Under the pieces are notes generated by a model. It had not been told where the DNA came from. It saw only the letters and a program-made list of their open reading frames with translations, and did not search any database. Made by a program: the position numbers and the translations under genes. Positions 43,671-50,311 of a DNA stretch of 52,835 nucleotides are shown here, piece by piece. Positions within the stretch are counted from its first letter, which is position 1. Every line of letters starts with the position of its first letter. The DNA lies in assembly GCA_946408595.1 (NCBI GenBank), contig CAMJSX010000006.1:1-52835 (forward strand), read 5' to 3'. The DNA comes from an uncultured Candidatus Saccharibacteria bacterium. Its GTDB lineage: Bacteria; Patescibacteriota; Saccharimonadia; Saccharimonadales; Saccharimonadaceae.

Positions 43671-44883
43671 ACTGAGCACCACGGTCGTAGACATTCTCAA
43701 ACATATCAAATGAAGCAGCAGCCGGCGACATAATCACGATTGCTGGATGCTCTTCAGAAGTGATGGCTTCTGCTTCGAGTCGGGCAGCGGAAATTGCCGC
43801 GGAAAGACTATTCGCTAAGCGAAAACGTGGATCAGGGTATCTTTTTGCTAGCTCGTGACCAGATTCGCCAATCAAAATGATTTTCTTCACCTGAGGAGCC
43901 TTCAAAATATCGTAAACTTCCGGGAGATCTTCGTAATTAGTCTTATCACGACCACCAACGATCACCACAAGCTCATCATTCGAAAACGCATCCACGGCAA
44001 CCTTAGTTGACGAAGGATTAGTGGCAAAATTATCATCATAGTATTTGACGTGATTATATTCACGAAGGAATTCTAGGCGATGAGGCAGGCCATGGAAGTT
44101 TTTGAGACCTTCTATTATCTCATTTTTGAAGTCCCTTAAATATTCATCTGGTGATATATTTTTATAACAAGCGACCGCAGCGATAGCCGCAATGGCGTTG
44201 TTGATATTATGCTCACCGGGTAGGCTGACGGCTTCCCTAATCTCATCAGGGATACTAAAAGGATAAGGAATCATCTTAGCTTTAGAATCACGAACAAGCT
44301 GCAGCGTCTCAAGGTTATCTTTAAAATAAATACAGTAATCCTCGGGAGCTTGGAAACGACAAATATTCGCCTTGGCAGCCAAATAATCTGCGTAATCTTT
44401 ATGAATGTTTAAATGGTCAGGCTCCAGATGGCCCACGATAGCGATATGAGGTGATTTTTGAAGATCCCAAAGTTGAAAACTGGACATCTCATAAACCACT
44501 ACGGAGCTAGGTTTTAACTGGTCTAGCATATCAATGGCCGGCTCACCAATATTTCCAACTAGATAAGCACCCTCGTGATGGGCATCAAGCAGAGACTTAA
44601 CAAATGAGCAGGTAGTACCTTTACCCTTAGTAGCCGTTACCCCGATAATTGGGCACGGACAATGGTCAAAAAAATATTTTGTGACGCTAGATTCATTTGG
44701 AAGATGGAGTGGTGGCACCGACGGACTCCGGAAAACTATATCATAGGATGAATAATCCTTCTTGGAAATTTCATCGTAAGTAAAGTTTTCAAACACATCA
44801 ATTTCGACGTCGTCAAAATGGTTTTTAAAATATTTTTCAGTGGATTGGCCTTCTTTGCCATATCCGAGTAATGCGATTTTCAT
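43642..44883 (-). CDS. murD: UDP-N-acetylmuramoyl-alanine--D-glutamate ligase
   Basis: Adds D-Glu to the peptidoglycan precursor. The 413 residues start with a Rossmann-like MKIALLGYGKEGQST domain, then the Mur ligase P-loop written VTATKGKGTTCSF (instead of the usual TNGKTT/ST), the metal-binding region VVYEMSSFQLWDL, the Lys to be carbamylated in YLAAKANICRF, HNINNAIAAIA, LPHRLE, and the C-terminal DNFATNPSSTKVAVDAF. This matches MurD better than MurC/E/F. It is transcribed with dus upstream (4-base ATGA overlap). The P-loop variant keeps the Lys and Thr that bind ATP. Confidence 0.9.
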   Translation of the reverse strand: MKIALLGYGKEGQSTEKYFKNHFDDVEIDVFENFTYDEISKKDYSSYDIVFRSPSVPPLHLPNESSVTKYFFDHCPCPIIGVTATKGKGTTCSFVKSLLDAHHEGAYLVGNIGEPAIDMLDQLKPSSVVVYEMSSFQLWDLQKSPHIAIVGHLEPDHLNIHKDYADYLAAKANICRFQAPEDYCIYFKDNLETLQLVRDSKAKMIPYPFSIPDEIREAVSLPGEHNINNAIAAIAAVACYKNISPDEYLRDFKNEIIEGLKNFHGLPHRLEFLREYNHVKYYDDNFATNPSSTKVAVDAFSNDELVVIVGGRDKTNYEDLPEVYDILKAPQVKKIILIGESGHELAKRYPDPRFRLANSLSAAISAARLEAEAITSEEHPAIVIMSPAAASFDMFENVYDRGAQFKNLIESLN

Positions 44884-45809
44884 GATTCTATTATAGCACG
44901 AGCTTCGGCCACCGAATGGGTTTCCATGAGTTTAGCTCTAAGGTCAGAAGCACCAGGGAAATTATTGATATAGATTTTAAAAAAGTGCTTCAGCGGCTCG
45001 TAAGATTTAAACTCGTACTTTTCGTATAAATCTAGATGTAGTTTCAATAATTCCATTAACTCCTCGCGGGTCGCTACATGGTCAGTAAAACAATACGGAT
45101 TAGCAAAAACACCACGACCAATCATAAACCCATCCACCCCAGGGTATTTTTCATGCAGTTCAAGGGCATGAGCCCGGTCTTTAATGTCTCCATTGATAAT
45201 CAGCTTCGTCTCGGGGCTAATTTCGTCGCGAAGCTTAATAATTTCTGGTATCAATTCATAATGGGCCGGCACTTTGCTCATTTCTTTCTTGGTGCGAAGA
45301 TGAACCGTGAGCGCAGCAGGATGCTCGGCGAGCAAAGTAGAGAGCCAACCAACATATTCCTCTGGTTTAGCCCAGCCAAGACGAGTTTTAATCGAAATCG
45401 GAAGATTAGTGTGTTCCTTGGCATTTCTAAAACACGAAACAGCCAGTTCCGGCGTCTTAATCATCGCTGCCCCACCACCAGCGCGATTTACGTTCTTGTC
45501 CGGACAACCAAAATTCAGATCTACCCCAGAAAAACCAAGCTCATAGAGGGCCTCGGCCGTCGCCGCAAAATGTTCTGGGTTTTTGCCCCAAATCTGGGCA
45601 ATAATTGGCGAATCAGAAGGTGCAATCTGTAGCCTCTCAAGAGCATTAAAGCGCCCCTTATCAGAGGCAAATGACGACACATTAGTAAATTCCGTAAAAA
45701 ACAAATCTGGCCGACCAGCATGCGCCACCACCTGCCTAAAGGCAATATCGGTCACACCTTCCATCGGCGCCAGAATCAAAAACGGTTTTTTCAGGGTATC
45801 CCAAATCAT
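44880..45809 (-). CDS. dus: tRNA-dihydrouridine synthase
   Basis: FMN enzyme reducing uridines in the tRNA D loop. The 309 residues contain LAPMEGVTDIAFRQVV, the active Cys in VDLNFGCPDKNVNRAGGGAAM, IKTRLGW, the HLRTK segment, and the phosphate-binding GVDGFMIGRGVFANPY. The start at 45809 is set by TATAAT 6 bases upstream; the longer frame starting at 45827 translates the promoter as MCYN. The TGA stop overlaps the murD start. Which of the DusA/B/C specificities applies is not clear; it is nearest to DusB in style. Confidence 0.94.
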   Translation of the reverse strand: MIWDTLKKPFLILAPMEGVTDIAFRQVVAHAGRPDLFFTEFTNVSSFASDKGRFNALERLQIAPSDSPIIAQIWGKNPEHFAATAEALYELGFSGVDLNFGCPDKNVNRAGGGAAMIKTPELAVSCFRNAKEHTNLPISIKTRLGWAKPEEYVGWLSTLLAEHPAALTVHLRTKKEMSKVPAHYELIPEIIKLRDEISPETKLIINGDIKDRAHALELHEKYPGVDGFMIGRGVFANPYCFTDHVATREELMELLKLHLDLYEKYEFKSYEPLKHFFKIYINNFPGASDLRAKLMETHSVAEARAIIES

Positions 45810-45815
45810 TTTCTC

Positions 45816-45824
45816 ATTATAGCA
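45816..45824 (-). promoter_or_regulatory. Extended -10 promoter of dus-murD
   Basis: On the minus strand TGC-TATAAT, 6 bases before the dus start. Confidence 0.75.
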
Positions 45825-45837
45825 CAAGGGTGATATA

Positions 45838-45866
45838 TTGACAATAACTTAGTTTTGTGCTATAAT
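45838..45866 (+). promoter_or_regulatory. Full consensus promoter of the 45919 gene
   Basis: TTGACA (45838-45843), 17-base spacer, TGC-TATAAT (45861-45866). It is followed by a leader of about 46 bases with a small hairpin AGGGCTT/AAGTCCT and the ribosome site GGTGGTGAG. Confidence 0.85.
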
Positions 45867-45918
45867 TAATAGATAGGGCTTGCCAAAAGTCCTAGAATAC
45901 TAACAAGGTGGTGAGAAT

Positions 45919-46719
45919 ATGGGGGAAGAGTATTACCTGAACAAATTGATCACGATTTCAATAATCGTGGGCCTTTTGGTTGTGGTAATCGTCGCAGTAT
46001 GCCTGGTGGCTAGAAAATCTGCTACCAGAAAATACTTTAGAGCGTTGATGGGTTCAGCGGAGAAACTGTATTTCTACGAAACGAACCTCAAGAAAATCAT
46101 TAAAACGCATACTCTGTATCGGCTCCAGAACTGGGCATATATAAGTATGTGCAATTGGTGGGCGCCTCTGGCGATGTTGCTCTTGAGAGATGAGCCTACG
46201 GCGGTTCTGTACCAAGGAACGTTAAGGGATCTCGACGGAACAGAGAAATTTCACTCCTGGGTAGAATTCACCATCCGTGATGGTGAAAAATACGTCCTTG
46301 ATTTCTCTTGGCTGAAATCTGGATATTGCTCAAAGAAGCGATATTTGAAATGGCTAAAGAGAAATAAAGTGGAGTTAATTCCAGAATGGGAATGTGATTA
46401 CAAGACATTCTGGCTGTTCTGTTGGCCGAATTTCCTCTGGAAGGCGATGAAAAGCAAAAAAACATCCCACATTATGGAAGGGCTCGATGTGTTTAGCCCC
46501 GAACCTGGCGAAGATTGGGGCTTTAAGCAGACCATTGCCGATCTCCAGACGAATACCCCTGAAGGTTTTGGTACCTCTAAGGTTCCGTGGAAAATTACAC
46601 ATTCTTCAAGATTAGTCTCAGCCGAGATTATTCAAGATTTTGTGAGATTTCCCAGAATCAAAGAACCGACGTCGGAGACCAAAAAAAGAGCCTATCGCTC
46701 CGTGCAAAGCTCTAAATAG
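45919..46719 (+). CDS. Membrane-anchored transglutaminase-like protein
   Basis: A 266-residue protein with one membrane helix at about 10-30, a basic stretch, and a domain in which a Cys (MCNWWAPLAMLLL, near residue 75), a His (FHSWVEF, near 113) and an Asp (YVLDFSW, near 127) are spaced as in transglutaminase-like and lasso-leader peptidase-type cysteine enzymes. This triad reading is by eye and needs a structural check. The last 90 residues have no recognised motif. It has its own strong promoter and a terminator 15 bases after the stop, so it is a single-gene unit in a patch of orphan genes. Confidence 0.65.
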   Translation: MGEEYYLNKLITISIIVGLLVVVIVAVCLVARKSATRKYFRALMGSAEKLYFYETNLKKIIKTHTLYRLQNWAYISMCNWWAPLAMLLLRDEPTAVLYQGTLRDLDGTEKFHSWVEFTIRDGEKYVLDFSWLKSGYCSKKRYLKWLKRNKVELIPEWECDYKTFWLFCWPNFLWKAMKSKKTSHIMEGLDVFSPEPGEDWGFKQTIADLQTNTPEGFGTSKVPWKITHSSRLVSAEIIQDFVRFPRIKEPTSETKKRAYRSVQSSK

Positions 46720-46734
46720 AGCAAACCACCAACA

Positions 46735-46763
46735 CCCCCTGCAACTTAGCGGGGGGATTTTTT
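46735..46763 (+). terminator. Terminator after the 45919 gene
   Basis: CCCCCTGC, loop AACTTA, GCGGGGGG, then ATTTTTT. Confidence 0.9.
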
Positions 46764-46781
46764 ATCTAAAATTTTTTATGG

Positions 46782-46787
46782 TAAAAT
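46782..46787 (+). promoter_or_regulatory. Probable -10 box of the 46934 gene
   Basis: TAAAAT with a weak, T-rich -35 region. It predicts transcription from about 46794, giving a leader of about 140 bases. Confidence 0.45.
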
Positions 46788-46793
46788 AAAAAT

Positions 46794-46933
46794 GTCTCAT
46801 GCTACACTTCGGTCACTGGCATTGAGAAAAGTTAAAGGCTGTTGGTATCGTCATTTATGCCTTCAGCTACGAGCCCGAGAAATCAGTGGGCTCACATAAA
46901 TGACTCTAATAAATCAATTTAAAGGAGTCTTTT
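46794..46933 (+). promoter_or_regulatory. Structured switch-like 5' leader of the 46934 gene
   Basis: Three helices can be drawn. Hairpin 1 pairs TCTCATGC (46795-46802) with GCATTGAGA (46819-46827), one bulge. The main arm is a perfect 10-bp helix, GTCATTTATG (46850-46859) with CATAAATGAC (46895-46904), closing over an inner 6-bp hairpin GAGCCC/GGGCTC (46871-46893). A competing helix pairs GACTCT (46902-46907) with GGAGTC (46924-46929), which is the Shine-Dalgarno itself. The two helices share GAC, so they exclude each other. This is the layout of a translation-control switch; no known riboswitch class is recognised. Confidence 0.6.
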
Positions 46934-47185
46934 ATGAAAAACTTTAACAAAAACAAAACAGAACAAGTCGAGGTGATGGCGCTCTTCGGTTACGAAATGA
47001 CGCCCTGCCAGCCGTTAACTTTTCGGCGGCGAGGTCAAAAAGAAACCGAAGTGACAGAGCTACTCCGCACTCGAGTACACTTCGCGGGGCAGGCGACGCT
47101 GCACATATTCGACGTTCTGGTTGGTCGGGAGAAAATGACGCTTGAGTTCAACTCATGCGACCTCTCCTGGCACCTCACACAATAA
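46934..47185 (+). CDS. Orphan small protein behind the structured leader
   Basis: An 83-residue protein with Shine-Dalgarno AAAGGAG 6 bases before the ATG. The first 12 residues are Lys/Asn/Glu-rich; the rest looks like alternating beta strands with several Arg, two Cys (near residues 24 and 75) and no membrane segment. Codon use is unlike the neighbours: bases 46981-47160 are about 54% GC by hand count against about 42% in typical genes here, with many CGG, CTG, GCG and ACG-type codons. No family is recognised. Transfer from elsewhere is plausible. Confidence 0.65.
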   Translation: MKNFNKNKTEQVEVMALFGYEMTPCQPLTFRRRGQKETEVTELLRTRVHFAGQATLHIFDVLVGREKMTLEFNSCDLSWHLTQ

Positions 47186-47187
47186 GG

Positions 47188-47215
47188 CGAGCCCCCTAGG
47201 GGGCTTGTTTTATTT
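47188..47215 (+). terminator. Terminator after the 46934 gene
   Basis: CGAGCCCC, loop CTAG, GGGGCTTG, then TTTTATTT, starting 3 bases after the stop. Confidence 0.85.
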
Positions 47216-47226
47216 AATATTTTAAT

Positions 47227-47232
47227 TATAAT
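47227..47232 (+). promoter_or_regulatory. -10 box of the 47260 gene
   Basis: TATAAT without the TG extension. AAGGAGG lies 5-10 bases before the start codon. Confidence 0.55.
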
Positions 47233-47259
47233 AGACAATATAAACTACTAAGGAGGTAA

Positions 47260-47529
47260 ATGAAAAACACTGAAGACTGGAATCCAGATGCTATGGATAG
47301 CAACGAACTTTCAGAGAGCTGGGACAAAATGGCCAAAAGTATGAGATCCGGTGAGCACGGATATACTCCAGAGCCAGGTGAAAACACAAAATTGGTTGCA
47401 GAAGACGAGGAATTTGAAAAGCATCTAAGAGAGCTATACGAAAAACGCGGCAAAAAAGCAAGGCGTGGCTCACTTAATGTAGAAGGCAAAGTAGACGCCG
47501 GCGCTGATGATATTAAAAAAGAAGCCTAA
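47260..47529 (+). CDS. Small acidic hydrophilic protein, function unknown
   Basis: An 89-residue protein with no hydrophobic segment, rich in Glu, Asp, Lys and Ser. The middle (DEEFEKHLRELYEKRGKK) should be a charged amphipathic helix; the ends look disordered. It has a perfect Shine-Dalgarno (AAGGAGG), its own promoter and a strong terminator. No family is recognised. It lies in the orphan-gene patch between dus and prfB. Confidence 0.65.
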   Translation: MKNTEDWNPDAMDSNELSESWDKMAKSMRSGEHGYTPEPGENTKLVAEDEEFEKHLRELYEKRGKKARRGSLNVEGKVDAGADDIKKEA

Positions 47530-47551
47530 TTCTAGGCCGTCATTCTAAAAA

Positions 47552-47583
47552 AATAAACCCCAGTCTAAAGACTGGGGTTTTGT
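47552..47583. terminator. Bidirectional terminator between two converging orphan genes
   Basis: AAACCCCAGTCT, loop AA, AGACTGGGGTTT with A-rich and T-rich flanks. It serves the 47260 gene and the converging minus-strand gene. Confidence 0.9.
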
Positions 47584-47587
47584 TCTG

Positions 47588-48289
47588 CTAGGCGAAGAGA
47601 CTTGGGCTTTCATTGAAAATCTGAATTGCAATTTCTTTTGCCATCCTCGGCTCGCAGAGTTTAATTTTGATGTTACTTTTTAGGGCTTTATAACCCATAC
47701 ACATCTCCGGAATAAACATGCGAAGACTATTGACATTGTGGATACCGTTTTTAATGAGGAACTTCTTCCGTCGAATCTGATAAGCCTCGACAAGCTTAGT
47801 AAAAGTGACCTCATTTAGGCCAAAGTCCGATAGTTCGTCCTTCAATCCATCGTAGAAGATTTGCAACATATAGGTGCCAATCAACTCGATAGGAAGGTAG
47901 ATAAACTCTTGTCCGACAAAGTAGCTGAAGAAATTAGCATGGTGGGTATTAGCCCACACATCATGCATAGCTGCTAACATATCAAGAATGATGTTAGCTC
48001 TTTGCATAATGGTGAGTTTTTGCATCTCCATCAGGGCTTCTTCAGGCAACTGGTAGTCCTGCGACTGCAGGTTCTTGGAAAAATCCGCAGGGAAGTTTCC
48101 AAGGTCTACGATACCTTTTCTTTGGTACTCATATAGATCTTTGGTGTAGGCCTCTATAGCTAACGCCATACCGGCAACATTGGAATCTATATCTTTGCAC
48201 AGATCATCTTTACGGCCGGAATTACTCCATTTTACCGCGTCTCTGTTCTTCATAGGACGGAAGTCGTTTAAAAAAACAATTTCGCCCAT
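47588..48289 (-). CDS. Orphan helical protein, function unknown
   Basis: A 233-residue protein from the ATG at 48289, chosen because a perfect AGGAGG lies 8 bases upstream; a longer frame to 48325 has no such site. It starts MGEIVFLNDFRPMK and is then mostly helical with mixed charge, no signal peptide and no long membrane segment, though the middle is fairly hydrophobic (IYLPIELIGTYMLQIFY). Three His in a cluster (ANTHHANFF and nearby MHDVW) might bind metal. No family is recognised. A palindrome overlaps its probable promoter. Confidence 0.65.
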   Translation of the reverse strand: MGEIVFLNDFRPMKNRDAVKWSNSGRKDDLCKDIDSNVAGMALAIEAYTKDLYEYQRKGIVDLGNFPADFSKNLQSQDYQLPEEALMEMQKLTIMQRANIILDMLAAMHDVWANTHHANFFSYFVGQEFIYLPIELIGTYMLQIFYDGLKDELSDFGLNEVTFTKLVEAYQIRRKKFLIKNGIHNVNSLRMFIPEMCMGYKALKSNIKIKLCEPRMAKEIAIQIFNESPSLFA

Positions 48290-48333
48290 TTCGATCGCCT
48301 CCTTGCAGAAAATTTTAAAGTACAAAATAATTG

Positions 48334-48349
48334 ATACTCAATAGAGTAT
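48334..48349. promoter_or_regulatory. Palindrome ATACTC-AATA-GAGTAT, candidate operator
   Basis: Perfect 6-bp arms with a 4-base centre, 45 bases before the minus-strand start at 48289. On that strand it overlaps a possible -35 (TTGAGT) that is 18 bases from TAAAAT. The 16-bp size is typical of a dimeric repressor site. Confidence 0.45.
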
Positions 48350-48405
48350 ACCTTAATTGTATCATATTTTTTAAAATTTGTCAATACTAAATAATGATAA
48401 TTGTT

Positions 48406-48414
48406 TGATATAAT
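48406..48414 (+). promoter_or_regulatory. Extended -10 promoter of prfB
   Basis: TGA-TATAAT, 9 bases before the prfB ATG. Confidence 0.65.
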
Positions 48415-48423
48415 AGGTTAAGT

Positions 48424-49497
48424 ATGCAAGAATTACAGAAACGTTTAGTAAGTTTGAAAGAGCTATTTTTGAAGGCCTATGAAAAGCTTCTAATTGACGA
48501 AAAGTTAGAAACCGTAGCAAAACTAGAAAAAGAGGTCGCCGAGCCAGAAATCTGGAAAGACGTAAAGAAAGCAACCGAGAAAAACCAAGAACTAGCCAAA
48601 CTAAATGACGAAGTGCAGCCGTGGGTGCTTTTAAAAACCCAAATTAACGACCTAGGTGAACTAATATCCATGTCAGACGAATCACTGAAGGATGAAATTG
48701 CCGAGCAAATCGAAGCAATGGAAAAGAATTTTGCGGAGCTAAAGAAGACTCTAAGGTTCAACGGCCCGTACGACAAAAACGACGCAATAGTTAGAATCAC
48801 TTCCGGTGCTGGTGGCACGGAAGCGATGGATTGGGCCGGGATGCTTGAAAGAATGTATTTGAGATTTTTTGAACGGCATAGTTTTAAAGCGAGTCTAATT
48901 GAAAAAGTTGAAGGTGAAGAAGCCGGAATCAAAACTGCAGTATATGAAGTTTCTGGTACTAATGTATATGGCACTTTGAAATCTGAACATGGCGTGCATC
49001 GTTTGGTGAGATTGTCGCCGTTTAATGCGCAGAATTTAAGACAGACTTCGTTTGCGTTGGTAGAAGTTTTACCAGTAATTAAAGCAGATACAGAAGTTCA
49101 GATTGATGAAAAAGATTTGAGGATTGATGTGTATCATTCTGGTGGACATGGTGGGCAATCGGTCAACACAACCAATTCGGCAGTCAGAATTACGCATTTA
49201 CCAACCAATACTGTAGTAGCAATTCAAAATGAACGTTCACAACTGCAAAACAAAGAAAAGGCCATGGAAATTCTGCGTGGTAAACTAGCGCAAATGCAGA
49301 TGGAACAACATGCTGCAACTATTGGCGAATTAAGAGCTGGCGAATCAGCGGGTTGGGGCCAACAAATCAGAAACTATGTTTTGCAACCATATAAGTTGGT
49401 AAAAGACACTCGCACAGATTATGAAGAAACCGACCCGGATGCGGTGCTCGATGGTAAAATTGATAATTTTATCGATAAATATCTTGAAAATTTTTAG
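48424..49497 (+). CDS. prfB: Peptide chain release factor 2
   Basis: Ends translation at UGA and UAA. The 357 residues hold the RF2 stop-codon reader SPF (in VRLSPFNAQN) instead of the PxT of RF1, and the peptidyl-tRNA hydrolysis motif GGQ (SGGHGGQSVNTTNSAVRI). The reading frame is continuous: the in-frame UGA and +1 programmed frameshift that autoregulate most prfB genes (near codon 25) are not present. Its presence agrees with TGA being used as a stop here. It stands just before the S10-type ribosomal operon. Confidence 0.96.
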   Translation: MQELQKRLVSLKELFLKAYEKLLIDEKLETVAKLEKEVAEPEIWKDVKKATEKNQELAKLNDEVQPWVLLKTQINDLGELISMSDESLKDEIAEQIEAMEKNFAELKKTLRFNGPYDKNDAIVRITSGAGGTEAMDWAGMLERMYLRFFERHSFKASLIEKVEGEEAGIKTAVYEVSGTNVYGTLKSEHGVHRLVRLSPFNAQNLRQTSFALVEVLPVIKADTEVQIDEKDLRIDVYHSGGHGGQSVNTTNSAVRITHLPTNTVVAIQNERSQLQNKEKAMEILRGKLAQMQMEQHAATIGELRAGESAGWGQQIRNYVLQPYKLVKDTRTDYEETDPDAVLDGKIDNFIDKYLENF

Positions 49498-49503
49498 AAA
49501 GTG

Positions 49504-49512
49504 TGCTAAAAT
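49504..49512 (+). promoter_or_regulatory. Extended -10 promoter of the S10-type ribosomal operon
   Basis: TGC-TAAAAT just after the prfB stop, predicting transcription from about 49519. Confidence 0.65.
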
Positions 49513-49518
49513 AGCTTT

Positions 49519-49689
49519 GTTATCTAGACATAAGGAGAGGTCCTAACGGGGAAACCAGCCTAAAAGTCTAGTTTTAATAGTGCGATTTTGCCTGTTGTAC
49601 AGAGGCAAAACCCACATTACGCCTTATAGGGGCGTGGAGTGCTGGATTTTCCAGCAAACAACAACTAAAAATTAAAGGAAAGGAATAGA
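49519..49689 (+). promoter_or_regulatory. Structured leader of the S10-type operon
   Basis: A leader of about 171 bases with four helices: CTAGAC/GTCTAG (49524-49529 with 49566-49571), TTTTGCCT/AGGCAAAA (49586-49593 with 49603-49610), ACGCC/GGCGT (49619-49623 with 49631-49635), and TGCTGGA-TTT-TCCAGCA (49640-49656). The ribosome site AAAGGAAAGGA follows. In E. coli an S10 leader is bound by L4 to repress the operon. A similar self-control here is inference; the structure is not recognisably the E. coli one. Confidence 0.6.
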
Positions 49690-50310
49690 ATGCAAGTCAT
49701 TCTCGGCACCAAGATTGGTATGACTCAGATCATCGGTGAAGATGGCGTAGTTACTCCTGTGACTATCCTTCAAGCTGGCCCGTGCACTGTGACTCAGATA
49801 AAAACTGTCGAAACCGACGGTTATAATGCAGTGCAAGTGGGTTATGGTCAGGGTAAGAATCTGAGCAAGTCGGTTTCTGGCCACGTTAAAAAGGCCGGAG
49901 AAAATATAAAACCTAAGGTCCTCAAGGAATTTCGTGTTGACGAACTTCCTGAAGGTGTGAAACTAGGCGACAGCCTCACTGTTGAGAGTTTCAAACTCGG
50001 GGACAAGGTAGCTGTGACCGGTACAAGCAAAGGCAAAGGCTACGCTGGTACCATTAAGCGCTGGAACTTCCAAGAATCCCGCAATACGCACGGCTTTAAG
50101 GGCGACATTAGAAAAGTCGGTTCTATCGGCTCGATGTACCCACAAAAAGTATTTAAAGGCAAAAGAATGTCTGGTCGGATGGGCCACGACACCGTAACCG
50201 TCAAAAACTTGGTAGTTGCATATATTGATGCAGCTAACAATTTGATTGGTCTTAAAGGTGCAGTGCCTGGTCCAAAGAAAGGCATCGTAGTCGTGGAGGG
50301 AAAGGAGTAA
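49690..50310 (+). CDS. rplC: Ribosomal protein uL3
   Basis: Early-assembling 50S protein, 206 residues. Begins MQVILGTKIGMTQIIGEDG and has the conserved internal GRMGHDTVTVKNL and a loop that reaches toward the peptidyl-transferase centre (HGFKGDIRKVGS). First gene of the operon in this window: the usual first gene, rpsJ, is not in front, so it must be elsewhere. One base separates it from rplD. Confidence 0.97.
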   Translation: MQVILGTKIGMTQIIGEDGVVTPVTILQAGPCTVTQIKTVETDGYNAVQVGYGQGKNLSKSVSGHVKKAGENIKPKVLKEFRVDELPEGVKLGDSLTVESFKLGDKVAVTGTSKGKGYAGTIKRWNFQESRNTHGFKGDIRKVGSIGSMYPQKVFKGKRMSGRMGHDTVTVKNLVVAYIDAANNLIGLKGAVPGPKKGIVVVEGKE

Positions 50311-50311
50311 T

